Of a stretch of 64,000 bases of DNA, positions 34,701-42,090 are shown piece after piece (the stretch's first letter is position 1; every line of letters begins with the position of its first letter). Origin of the DNA: an uncultured Methanomicrobiales archaeon (GTDB lineage: Archaea > Halobacteriota > Methanomicrobia > Methanomicrobiales > Methanospirillaceae); the NCBI GenBank assembly GCA_903832665.1, contig CAILCG010000024.1, positions 62,001-126,000 on the forward strand, in the 5' to 3' direction. The notes under the pieces are model-generated. The model had not been told where the DNA came from, did not search any database, and worked only from the letters and a program-made list of their open reading frames with translations. The translations under genes and the position numbers were made by a program.

Positions 34701-35020
34701 CAAAGGTTGGATCTGGATTTCAATCTGACTTTTACGCTTTCGGAAAAAGTTCTCTTGAAATTTTCCCCCTGCCAAAAATTAACTTGAAAAATATTGACGA
34801 TAAAAAACGATATTTTGAGATGATTTCTAGTGTTACATCGACGCTCAATTACCATAAACAATTGCAGGAAATTCAATCTGAAAATGAAAAGATCGAATTG
34901 ACCAAAAAAATTATTGAAATTGATAAATCCATAGACAAACTGGTATACGACCTTTATGGGTTGACGGTTGAGGAAATTGCAATCATAGAGGATGGACTCA
35001 GCCGAAAAGGAAAATGTTGA
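31763..35020 (+). CDS. Eco57I-type DNA adenine methylase / restriction-modification protein
   Basis: This 1085-residue protein starts at ATG 31763, overlapping the helicase stop. The N-terminal 280 residues are a helical/target-binding part. Motif I is DNACGSGAF (residues 365-373) and motif IV is NPPY (622-625), which identifies an N6-adenine methylase of the Eco57I/BREX PglX-like type. The C-terminal part (about 780-1085) resembles a target-recognition domain, with STRGNFTLDAKGEFYFVGGG. No PD-(D/E)XK nuclease motif is obvious. A host methylase without its own nuclease fits a defence system in which partners cut or degrade. Base composition is AT-rich. Confidence 0.92.
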   Translation: MMSIKRDDIASIRSLDNIVAIFSEKGFTEYKKESDTEIRIKISDEPTFLSVFQINGVADVPRHQKYLDVKTEYLILVTHDFENLIFVKKEFTKLDTERFRKLRINKSKITNTSLNKINGLNFNDVTLFDNLFDRKEVVKQFYDEFIKYRKLLIDNISGLDTEIEKERYAQILVDRLIFLYFIQKKNLLDENENYLSQKLKENRGDFFNNFLCLLFFKGLSIKGFKDRKLGDIPYLNGGLFRQKKCEQVKISIPDEVFETILIFFDSWNWYVDERADFGEEKSISPEILGHIFEKTVNQKESGAYYTPELITSYISETTIYPVCLNKMNSRFKQNYSTIKELFEKDSPEEIAYLYNEVLKKLSVLDNACGSGAFLIAAQDVLIDIYFQTIFRLKSDPVFIEEIKEHNRNHELKLDLNLASAQEFHDNSRWSYYIKRMIITNNLYGVDIEEGAGEIGKLRLWLSMIAHVPENISLVEPLPNIEYNIRCGNSLIGYTSATQIVDEKDLPKKPKKKIVWNKLSGNQISLDTYQPDSIFHLYYDRNQLIRQYKDADDSKKAADLKDTIDQKTYEYNQVLNKKLFDEIVFEKGLEITEDSFVDLKPFHWIMEFSDIFEWGGFDIIVGNPPYLRIQTLNKCAEEEVEYYKDQYQVAKKGNYDIYVVFVERSIDLLNKNGILGYILPHKFFIAKYGEPLRKFIAGGKLLKKIVHFGHQQVFVGATTYTCLLFLGKSVTDEFCFTKIDSIKIWSITKTAESAILGSEDISEKEWYFVIRPDAIVFKKLIAMPNKLGNIIKLFVGLQTSADPIYILKPLAVNPQYSIVKSKLFENEDIQIETSILHPLLKGAEIIRYEKPGYENVLIFPYYIQSSQAVPINIHEMQSKYPFAVTYLEKNKDALIERPKTSEKNWWLFPYPKNLTLFERPKILCQVLSTRGNFTLDAKGEFYFVGGGTAGGYAIYDEKEDVDYLKFLLGILNSSLTTFFVSKVGSGFQSDFYAFGKSSLEIFPLPKINLKNIDDKKRYFEMISSVTSTLNYHKQLQEIQSENEKIELTKKIIEIDKSIDKLVYDLYGLTVEEIAIIEDGLSRKGKC

Positions 35021-35033
35021 CGGTGAGTGAAAA

Positions 35034-35279
35034 ATGGCAAAAGGCAAAAAAATTTCAGCAAAGATAAAAGAACCCGAAAAACCCGTCTCTTTTAAAGATA
35101 TGAATTCCATGGCTCGGGAAGAATTTATCCGGTTAATATCAGCAGACGCTCTTCTGACTCCCGCATGGAAAGACGCAATAACTCCTCTGGTTTCGGAAAA
35201 AATCCCTGATGACCTTTCTCCCTTACAAATACTGATCGATGGTGTGCCTCATGTTGAGACTGAAACAACTCAAGGTTAA
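35034..35279 (+). CDS. Small acidic/basic partner protein
   Basis: This 81-residue protein starts at ATG 35034 behind GGTGAG, 13 bases after the methylase stop. It has a Lys-rich N-terminus (MAKGKKISAKIKEPEKP) and an acidic, helical remainder (EEFIRLISADALLTPAWKDA). Its last codons overlap the ATPase start by about 30 bases, so it is part of the operon. No domain is recognised. It could be a scaffold or antitoxin-like partner of the ATPase-HEPN protein. Confidence 0.7.
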   Translation: MAKGKKISAKIKEPEKPVSFKDMNSMAREEFIRLISADALLTPAWKDAITPLVSEKIPDDLSPLQILIDGVPHVETETTQG

Positions 35280-37647
35280 AAATTGTCGTGGAATCAGGGA
35301 CGGCCCAGATATCAATTTTGAAGCCGGAGGGCTGCTGTTATGTGGAGACAACGGCACGGGAAAAAGTTCGTATATTGATGCCATCGAGAAAAATCTCACC
35401 GGAAAGTGTTCATCCATCGAAACGGGAATACAGGGAATCTCATGGAATAAACACGGTGCCCATATCAAATGTAAGGATGAACCTGAAATTGAACTTACCC
35501 TCACCGATGGGAATAAAGAATTTATCATAGACAATGAAATGGAGCTGCAGAAATTTCCTAATAATATGATCACTTTTTTGGATTCTGCAAGGGTGCATCC
35601 GTTCATTTTACGGCGGAAAACTTTGCTCGATTTCATTGATGCAAAACCCGTAGATCGATACAAAGCCATTGAGGGCTTTTTGAAATTAGATCAGTTCAAG
35701 GAATTTGAAACGAAATTAAAAGAATTGGGAAACGATTGCCAGGAAAAATATTCTGGTGCCGTGACAAAGAAAGACGAAAACATACGGGCCCTTCGTTTAC
35801 GATTAAATTTATCCCCCCAATCTCCCGTCGATGTTGAAACCTGCATAAAACAGGCAAATCAGTTATTAAAACAGGTTGGCATATCCCCCCTAAAAACCCT
35901 TGAGGATATCCCCGAACGGTTGAAAAAAATTGAAGATAGTATTGCTCCCTTGAACCGGGATGAAAGTCTCCAGAAATGGACGAATCTCCTAACAACTCTT
36001 CAGGAAATTCAGAAGAATGATGTAGTTACCGAAGCAGGTCAGAATTATTCTGATAGCCGTCAGGAACTTTTAAAGAAACAAGATGTAATCAAAGGGCATT
36101 TCTACGCGGAGATTCTTGAAAAGGGCCTTGCATGGATACAGGAGGATGCATTAGATCGTTGTCCGCTCTGTAATAATACCATTAATGCTGATGAGGTATC
36201 TCGTTATGTTCAACAAAAAATTTCAGAAAACAACGAAATTACTGCTCTGACTAAAGATCAGAATCAACGATGGAAAACATTTTTGTCCATCCTTACAAAA
36301 AATCGGGATGTTCTCATAAAAATCAAAACACAGTCATTTGAGGGGCTGGAGTCGGAACTACTTGAAAAACTGGATCTCCTCATCAATTCCTACAACAATA
36401 TTTCCCAAAATCATCAGGAACTAACCGAACCAGCACTTATTATCAGCGATATAGCGGCGCTCAATCAAATCAAAACAGATGAAATTCTGCAGGAATTCAA
36501 TGAGAAAATCACAATAATCTGCAGCCAGTTTTCAGATAATGAACGGTATCGTCATCTTTTCAATACAAAAACTGCTTTGGATGCACTCGCGTTACATATG
36601 AAAAATATCGAGAGATGTGATGTGGAAATACAGCATTTTGAAAATTCATTCGGGCAGATGCAGGTCCTTGTAAAATATGCTGAACAAGCACGAAAAACTG
36701 CGGTTCAAAGTCTAATGGTTACCATCACCGACATCGCTGACTCATATTTCCAAAAAATACATCCCGCTGAGACTATAGGAAAACCTCAGTTGACTATTAC
36801 AGACCGCGGGGCCGGGAGTGTCATATTAACGAGCACCTTTTATGGTAAAGTGGAGGATCCCCGTGGCCATTACAGCGAAGGTCACATCGATACCCTCGGC
36901 CTCTGTCTGTTCCTTGCCATCTGCCGGGCACATCATCAGCAGGTTCCGGAATTTTCACTGTTAATTCTCGATGATGTGTTACACAGTGTTGATGGTAATC
37001 ACCGGAGAAGAACGGCAGAACTGATTTTTCAGGAATTCGGAGATCACCAGATAATAATCACTACCCATGATCGGTTGTGGTTTGAGATTTTGAAGACGGT
37101 CTCACGTTCTAACGGAGGCAATAAAAAATTCAGAGAATACCAGATTGCTGATTGGACCCTCGAAGAAGGCCCGATTTTTGGTGATCATTTATCCGAATAT
37201 GATTGGTTAATCTCTGCCGAAGGATTGAAGTCCCAGCCAGCTGATCGTGTCATTAAATCCGGGCGATTACTCGAAGAAATACTCCAGAATTTATGCGATT
37301 CTTTAACGATCAGTGTGCCCTTTAAGATTCGAGGGGATTATACTATCGATCCTCTCTGGTCTTCTTTTTACCAGAAAGCAAAAAAGCAAAATGAGTTTTA
37401 TGTAAAGGGAAAAAAATGTCTTGATTCTATCGACAGCTTACGTCAGATACGAAACTGGGTGGGGGCTCATTATAATGAATGGGCTAAAACACTGACAGCG
37501 AATGAATCAAAAGAATTTGCTAAATCTGTGATTGATCTTAGAAATTTTGTGTATTGTGAAAAGTGTAATCAATTCATCGTTCGGATCCCTCAACTTGACG
37601 GAATATGGTCGTGTAAGGGAGAACATTTACACTATAAAAAAGATTAG
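35251..37647 (+). CDS. SMC/Rad50-like ATPase with C-terminal HEPN RNase domain
   Basis: The 798-residue protein starts at ATG 35251 (MLRLKQLKVKNCRGI); ATG 35239 is also possible. Walker A GDNGTGKSS (residues 32-40), a coiled coil with a Rad50-like zinc-hook CPLC (304-307), the signature EGHIDTLGL near 547, Walker B LLILDD (570-575) and an H-loop TTHD follow. Residues about 640-765 look like a HEPN domain: RLLEEILQNLCDSL, then RNWVGAH (Arg734 to His740), matching RN-x4-H. A zinc pair CEKC (769-772) follows near the C-terminus. The likely role is sensing DNA and firing an RNase; this is an inference. Confidence 0.85.
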   Translation: MLRLKQLKVKNCRGIRDGPDINFEAGGLLLCGDNGTGKSSYIDAIEKNLTGKCSSIETGIQGISWNKHGAHIKCKDEPEIELTLTDGNKEFIIDNEMELQKFPNNMITFLDSARVHPFILRRKTLLDFIDAKPVDRYKAIEGFLKLDQFKEFETKLKELGNDCQEKYSGAVTKKDENIRALRLRLNLSPQSPVDVETCIKQANQLLKQVGISPLKTLEDIPERLKKIEDSIAPLNRDESLQKWTNLLTTLQEIQKNDVVTEAGQNYSDSRQELLKKQDVIKGHFYAEILEKGLAWIQEDALDRCPLCNNTINADEVSRYVQQKISENNEITALTKDQNQRWKTFLSILTKNRDVLIKIKTQSFEGLESELLEKLDLLINSYNNISQNHQELTEPALIISDIAALNQIKTDEILQEFNEKITIICSQFSDNERYRHLFNTKTALDALALHMKNIERCDVEIQHFENSFGQMQVLVKYAEQARKTAVQSLMVTITDIADSYFQKIHPAETIGKPQLTITDRGAGSVILTSTFYGKVEDPRGHYSEGHIDTLGLCLFLAICRAHHQQVPEFSLLILDDVLHSVDGNHRRRTAELIFQEFGDHQIIITTHDRLWFEILKTVSRSNGGNKKFREYQIADWTLEEGPIFGDHLSEYDWLISAEGLKSQPADRVIKSGRLLEEILQNLCDSLTISVPFKIRGDYTIDPLWSSFYQKAKKQNEFYVKGKKCLDSIDSLRQIRNWVGAHYNEWAKTLTANESKEFAKSVIDLRNFVYCEKCNQFIVRIPQLDGIWSCKGEHLHYKKD

Positions 37648-37654
37648 TATTCAC

Positions 37655-38701
37655 TCAATTTATTTGAATATCAGGTGCATTCAAACAAGAATCAATTTCT
37701 TTTTGTATTTTTGCTTTATCTGGGATATTTGCGTTCATGATTAATCTTCGTCCATCAATTCTGATTTCAAATAAATTCGGATTTAAGCCTTTATTATCGA
37801 TTTTATTTGGGCGTTGCCATTCCTGCAAGGAATCCGATAATTTTAGTAAAAATGCAAGCGGTGCTTTTTTCCGATCGATTCGTTTACCGTATGGTAAATA
37901 TTTCGGGCTTATATCATGAATATAGATCGCCGCACATGCAGGTATGATATCTTCTTCGAAATATTTCTGATTACAGTCAATATTCGTATATGGTTCGAGT
38001 ATTTTTTCAAATTTTCGTTCTGGATTATACTTCTGGTAAAAAAGATCAATACTGTTTAAACCGGTTAATGCGCTCATTGCTCTGTGACGTATTGATCCAG
38101 TTTCAATCATTTCTTCGTATTCGGATTGTATGGGGATATCAAGATCCCATCCATCCAAGCATTTCTGAATAAGTGGAAGCGATTTTTTGCTATTGCAAAG
38201 ATTTTCAATACCGGTCGGACGAATCTGGAAATGAAAGACAGGGGAGATATTTTTTATGTGCTTATCACGAATGCAGTTGTTCCTGTCTGAATATTTTTTT
38301 AACATTTCCTGGGCGATTTTCACTGGATAACCAATATCATGGAATAAACATGCAATCTTCCAAGTGAATGGCCTTATTTCAACTCCTTGTGGTAAAAGGA
38401 AAGATTCGCTAAGATATACCCCTAAAATATATGTCTGTAATGTATGCAATACGTGATCTCTGGATTCGATATCGATATTTCCGAGAACCGGTTCAAGCTT
38501 AGACAAATCATACAGATGATCTGCAATTTGGCTCTTCCCATGTTCAGCAAGGATATTTTTAATTATGTGAAGACCATCGTTCAGTCTGTACTCATAATTA
38601 TTATTGTAATCCAAGAATTTTTTGATTCGGGTTTCCTCATCCAGTCCATAATCCTGCAAATTGTCATGAATTTCCTGTAGAATAAACGAATTTATATCCA
38701 T
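37655..38701 (-). CDS. HD-domain phosphohydrolase
   Basis: This 348-residue protein has SRDHVLHTLQTYILGVY (first His), FTWKIACLFHDIGYPV (HD pair), AAIYIHDISPKY and AFLLKLSDSLQEWQRP (last Asp), the HD metal-binding order. A RBS GAGGAG lies before ATG 38701. HD proteins hydrolyse nucleotides or cyclic nucleotides. It faces the methylase/ATPase operon tail-to-tail with an 8-base gap. Its base composition matches the island. A defence role such as nucleotide depletion is a guess. Confidence 0.85.
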   Translation of the reverse strand: MDINSFILQEIHDNLQDYGLDEETRIKKFLDYNNNYEYRLNDGLHIIKNILAEHGKSQIADHLYDLSKLEPVLGNIDIESRDHVLHTLQTYILGVYLSESFLLPQGVEIRPFTWKIACLFHDIGYPVKIAQEMLKKYSDRNNCIRDKHIKNISPVFHFQIRPTGIENLCNSKKSLPLIQKCLDGWDLDIPIQSEYEEMIETGSIRHRAMSALTGLNSIDLFYQKYNPERKFEKILEPYTNIDCNQKYFEEDIIPACAAIYIHDISPKYLPYGKRIDRKKAPLAFLLKLSDSLQEWQRPNKIDNKGLNPNLFEIRIDGRRLIMNANIPDKAKIQKEIDSCLNAPDIQIN

Positions 38702-38760
38702 GATATCTCCTCATCGCAAGCAACACTTTTCTCTCTCATAACTCTCAATGCTATTGAGCC

Positions 38761-38973
38761 TTATAATGCTCGAGTAACCTTTGGTTTTTCCTGCATCGCA
38801 AAAGTCAAGTCATCAAGGAGATCTGTGACTTCATCATATCCCCATACATATTGTCGCTGATAATCAGGGACACGGAACCCCAACTTTGTGAAAATATCTT
38901 TGACAACAATATTCTCACTTTTTATTTCTCCATGGGATATAATTGTAATATTCGTAAATTGATTTGGTGAGGT
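38761..38973 (-). pseudogene. N-terminal remnant of a DUF262/GmrSD-type protein
   Basis: The frame reads IVVKDIFTKLGFRVPDYQRQ, then YVWGYDEVTDLLDDLTFAMQ, and ends in a TAA at 38761. RVPDYQRxYVW with a following LLDDL is the DUF262 (GmrS) N-terminal signature, as in modification-dependent type IV restriction enzymes. There is no start codon and the remaining several hundred residues are missing. Confidence 0.75.
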
Positions 38974-38998
38974 TTAGACCTATCGTTTCAAAAATTAG

Positions 38999-39256
38999 AA
39001 ACAATTATGCCCGAACCCTCCCCCCATTCAATATCGTGTAGTCTATCGCGGCCTCCCCGAACAAACCGCACAACAACTCCTCAAAGACAACGTGTTTTCC
39101 AACAAGGGATTCACCGACACGACCGTCAATCCCTGGAATGCCTGCCAGCCTCTGGATGAGGAACGGCATGACACGTATCACAACCTCATGGCAATCAGTC
39201 TCCCGAAGGAGCAAGAGCTAGCGGAAGAATTGTTCATGTGGATTACCGGGAATTAA
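38999..39256 (+). pseudogene. ADP-ribosyltransferase domain remnant
   Basis: This 85-codon frame without a start reads IQYRVVYRGLPEQTAQQLLK, then NVFSNKGFTDTTVNPWNACQ. VYRG (the R-site), the segment around F-x-x-KGF-T-D-T (related to the STS motif) and downstream Glu residues fit a C-terminal ART domain of the exoenzyme type. It ends at TAA 39256. It may have been carried by a mobile element or toxin gene. Confidence 0.55.
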
Positions 39257-39550
39257 AAAAGATATAGGTAGGTTCGGGATAATCAGAATTCATCACTTTG
39301 AATTGTTCTATTCCAAAATAATTGCATGAGATTTATATTACAGAGCACAACGAAATCATCCGCTCTGTTTCGCCATTATCTGGTTTGGCGTTGCGTTTGA
39401 ACGATCGTTACCGGTCGGATAGTGCGAGCGAAGGTGAGCATAGGGACAATAGGAAAACGAAGCCCTGTGCCAGGAACCTCTGAACAAAAACGCACGATCC
39501 CAAAAAACCGGAATTGCACAAAAAAATTGCTGAAAAAAAATAAAAAAATA
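39257..39550. other. Gap between the island and rpl10e
   Basis: Sequence turns from AT-rich to GC-richer near 39360. No gene or SDR is seen. The right boundary of the island therefore lies here, next to the rpl10e terminator. Confidence 0.5.
39516..39550 (-). terminator. T-rich terminator of rpl10e
   Basis: On the minus strand several T-runs, up to eight T, lie immediately after the stop codon. This is the usual archaeal intrinsic terminator form. Confidence 0.6.
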
Positions 39551-40288
39551 TTACTTCTTGCCGCCCTTTGCAGGGGCTGCCTTGGCGTCCTTGCCGCCTT
39601 TTGCCGGTGCTGTTCCCTTTGCGGGCTCAGCTGCTTTGGCGTCCTTGCCGCCTTTTGCGTGGATTGCGCCGCTACCCTTGACTGCTTCCTTTGCGGGCTC
39701 AGCTGCTGCTTCTTCAGCAACTACCGGTGCTGCAACAACTTTCTCACCAACAAGCTTCGGTGCTGCAATGATCTTGCCGCTGACCTTGAGTTCGCTGACC
39801 TTCAGGTGGATGGGAGTCGGGAGCTTGTATCCCGCGTGGTGGAGTGCATCCTTGATCTTCTCAAGATAATTGGGAGTAGAGTAGACCGTCAGGACTTTCT
39901 GGCCTGCGCTGACGCGGGCTGCAGTCCCGACTGCTTTTCCAAAGGCAAGACGCATGCCTTCAGAGACACGGTCCGCACCGGCACCGGTAGCCTGCTTGTT
40001 TTCGCGAAGCACGTGGTGGGGAAAGACCCTGACCTTGAAGTGGAAGTTTGACCTGCCGACTTCCTTCATCAGGCGCCGGTTGGTCGTGATACGGGCTGCC
40101 TCGAGTGCGCTGTGCCGGATCTGGCATGACTCGTCAACAATGAGGTCAACTTCGGTTGGGAATTCCTGCGAGAGGTTTCCCATCTCGAACTGAACAATCT
40201 TGCTACCCGGAACACCGCCCATATATTTACGCCGTGTATAGGCCTTCTTGGAAATGTTCCTGTACATCTTTGCCGGTTTTCTAACCAT
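39551..40288 (-). CDS. rpl10e: Ribosomal protein L16/L10e with long C-terminal tail
   Basis: This 245-residue protein starts [20 protein letters not shown] and keeps the L10e pattern to about residue 172 (VSELKVSG); family members are about 165-175 residues. A 70-residue tail follows, rich in Ala, Lys and Gly, with two [13 protein letters not shown]-type repeats and a KKGGK end. The core binds 23S rRNA near the A site and peptidyl-transferase centre. The tail is unusual and probably disordered; a role in solvent or rRNA contacts is only a guess. It has its own leader after the ABC operon, with AGGAGT before the start. Confidence 0.95.
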   Translation of the reverse strand: MVRKPAKMYRNISKKAYTRRKYMGGVPGSKIVQFEMGNLSQEFPTEVDLIVDESCQIRHSALEAARITTNRRLMKEVGRSNFHFKVRVFPHHVLRENKQATGAGADRVSEGMRLAFGKAVGTAARVSAGQKVLTVYSTPNYLEKIKDALHHAGYKLPTPIHLKVSELKVSGKIIAAPKLVGEKVVAAPVVAEEAAAEPAKEAVKGSGAIHAKGGKDAKAAEPAKGTAPAKGGKDAKAAPAKGGKK

Positions 40289-40410
40289 CGCGTCCTACTC
40301 CTGTAAATTATTGCAAAAAGCGTGCATCATCATCCGTAATTAAGTCGGATGAAAATACCTGTGCGCTTCACAAACTGCTTGTATAAAATGGAGATGTGGC
40401 GTAATAAACC

Positions 40411-41172
40411 TTACTGGATTGAACATTTCTGGTTTATAAGATCCAGTACGTGCCGCCTGACCTGGGCAAATTCCGTGCTGGTCCGGTCCCGGGGGCGGGG
40501 AAGATTGATCGGCACTATGTGGCACAGGCATCCCGGCCGGGGCGTCAGCACAATAATCCGGTCCGAAAGGAAGACCGCCTCATCCACGCTGTGCGTGATG
40601 AAGATGATCGTCTTTTTTGTCTTCTCCCAGATCTCGAGCAGCTCGATCTGGAGCATGTTGCGGGTCTGGGCATCCAGCGCACCGAACGGCTCGTCCATCA
40701 GCAGGAGCACCGGATCCAGCGCCAGTGCCCGGGCCACCGCCACCCGCTGGCGCATCCCGCCGGATAATTCCGCGGGGTAATTTGCACGGAACTGGGTGAG
40801 ATTCACCAGTTCCAGGTAGCGCTCTGCAATGCGGTACCGCTCATCCTTTCCTATACCCTTCATCTCGAGACCGAAGACGACATTATCGATCACCGAGCGC
40901 CAGGGAAAGAGCGAGTACTCCTGGAAGACAAATCCCACCTTGGAACTCGGGCCCTTCATCTCTTCGCCATCAAGGAGAATGGTCCCGGACCGGGCGGTGT
41001 CGAGCCCCGCGATCAGGCGCAGCAGGGTGGTCTTGCCACAGCCGGAGGAGCCGAGAATACAGACAAATTCCTTGTCCTGCACTTCAATGTTCAGGTGATC
41101 GAGCACCGTCAGCTCCGAGCCATCGTCCCGCGTGAACGATTGCGACAGGTCATGAATCTGGAGTTTTCCCAT
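40411..41172 (-). CDS. ABC importer ATPase (NrtD/SsuB/TauB-type)
   Basis: This 253-residue ATPase has GSSGCGKTTLLRLIAG (Walker A), LSGGMRQRVAVARAL (signature) and LLLMDEPFGALD (Walker B). The MRQRVAVARALALDP and ITHSVDEAVFLSDRI segments place it with nitrate/sulfonate/taurine importer ATPases. It is the third gene after the binding protein and permease. Exact substrate is not resolved by sequence alone. Confidence 0.95.
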   Translation of the reverse strand: MGKLQIHDLSQSFTRDDGSELTVLDHLNIEVQDKEFVCILGSSGCGKTTLLRLIAGLDTARSGTILLDGEEMKGPSSKVGFVFQEYSLFPWRSVIDNVVFGLEMKGIGKDERYRIAERYLELVNLTQFRANYPAELSGGMRQRVAVARALALDPVLLLMDEPFGALDAQTRNMLQIELLEIWEKTKKTIIFITHSVDEAVFLSDRIIVLTPRPGCLCHIVPINLPRPRDRTSTEFAQVRRHVLDLINQKCSIQ

Positions 41173-41958
41173 TTATGCCACCTCCCCGGTCTGCCACTTC
41201 AGGAAGTACCGGTCAATAATGTACCGGAAGACCATATCGATCACGAGCCCGATGAGCCCCAGGAGGATCATGTACACGACAACGCAATCCATCCGGTGCA
41301 GGTTGTAGTAGAACCAGAGATTCTTGCCAAGCCCAGAATTCGAGACACCGAAAAGTTCCGCTGCAACCAGGCACATCCAGGCAACTCCGGTCGCGACCCG
41401 GATCCCCGACACCACGGACGGGAGAGCCGAGGGAAACGCGATGTACCGGATCAGGTCGCGGTTCTTCGTGCAGCCGAGCATCTTGCCCGCTTCGACAAAG
41501 ACCCGCGGCACGCTCCGGAAGCCGGTGTACGTATTTATGAGGATGGGAAAGACTGCCCCCACAAAGATGACGAACCCGGCCGAGATGGTGGTGAGCCCGA
41601 ACCAGATGATAGCAAACGGGATCCAGGCAAGCGGGGGGATCGGCCGCAGGAGTTCGATGAGGGGATCGAGGAAGGCATTGATCTTCCGGTTCCAACCGAT
41701 CGCGATCCCGACCGGAATGCCGACAACCAGCGCCAGCCCGAGGCCGATGGCAAAATGGATCATGCTCACCTGGAAATCCTGCAGGAGAATTCCCTTCTGG
41801 AGCAGTTCCAGAAACGCGGAGGTGACATCGAGCGGTGCGGGGAGCAGGAAACTGTTCTTCACGACCAGCGCCGCATAGCATTCCCAGAGCGCGAGTGCCA
41901 GCACGATCGCAAGAGCGCCGAACCACCTGTCCTTATGCTTCCGTAGTGGGTTTGCCAT
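41173..41958 (-). CDS. ABC importer permease (NrtB/SsuC/TauC-type)
   Basis: This 261-residue protein has six membrane segments and the BPD_transp_1 loop (residues about 160-190), with GVAWMCLVAAELFGVSNSGL typical of sulfonate/nitrate permeases. It abuts the ATPase start. Confidence 0.95.
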   Translation of the reverse strand: MANPLRKHKDRWFGALAIVLALALWECYAALVVKNSFLLPAPLDVTSAFLELLQKGILLQDFQVSMIHFAIGLGLALVVGIPVGIAIGWNRKINAFLDPLIELLRPIPPLAWIPFAIIWFGLTTISAGFVIFVGAVFPILINTYTGFRSVPRVFVEAGKMLGCTKNRDLIRYIAFPSALPSVVSGIRVATGVAWMCLVAAELFGVSNSGLGKNLWFYYNLHRMDCVVVYMILLGLIGLVIDMVFRYIIDRYFLKWQTGEVA

Positions 41959-42090
41959 CGCGTGTTCACTGTTCCTTTTTGTCAGGTACTGCCCGGTACA
42001 ACCGGGTCTCGTTCTGCCGTGAGCAATCCGTACCGGGAATTATACACTATACAATAACGGGAAAACAAAAAAAGAGTTGGTTTTGACGAT

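Noticed and set aside
30773-37647. Calling the island DISARM or BREX
   Set aside because: Only a helicase fragment and an Eco57I-type methylase fit; DrmA/B/C and PglZ/BrxC are absent and the ATPase-HEPN protein has no counterpart there that I can recognise.
39422-40051. Plus-strand frame opposite rpl10e
   Set aside because: It is antisense of the rpl10e repeats (Ala/Lys/Gly codons) and has Cys/Leu-rich shadow composition.
41095-41946. 283-codon frame opposite the importer permease
   Set aside because: It is antisense of a GC-rich membrane-protein gene, with charged, low-complexity composition.
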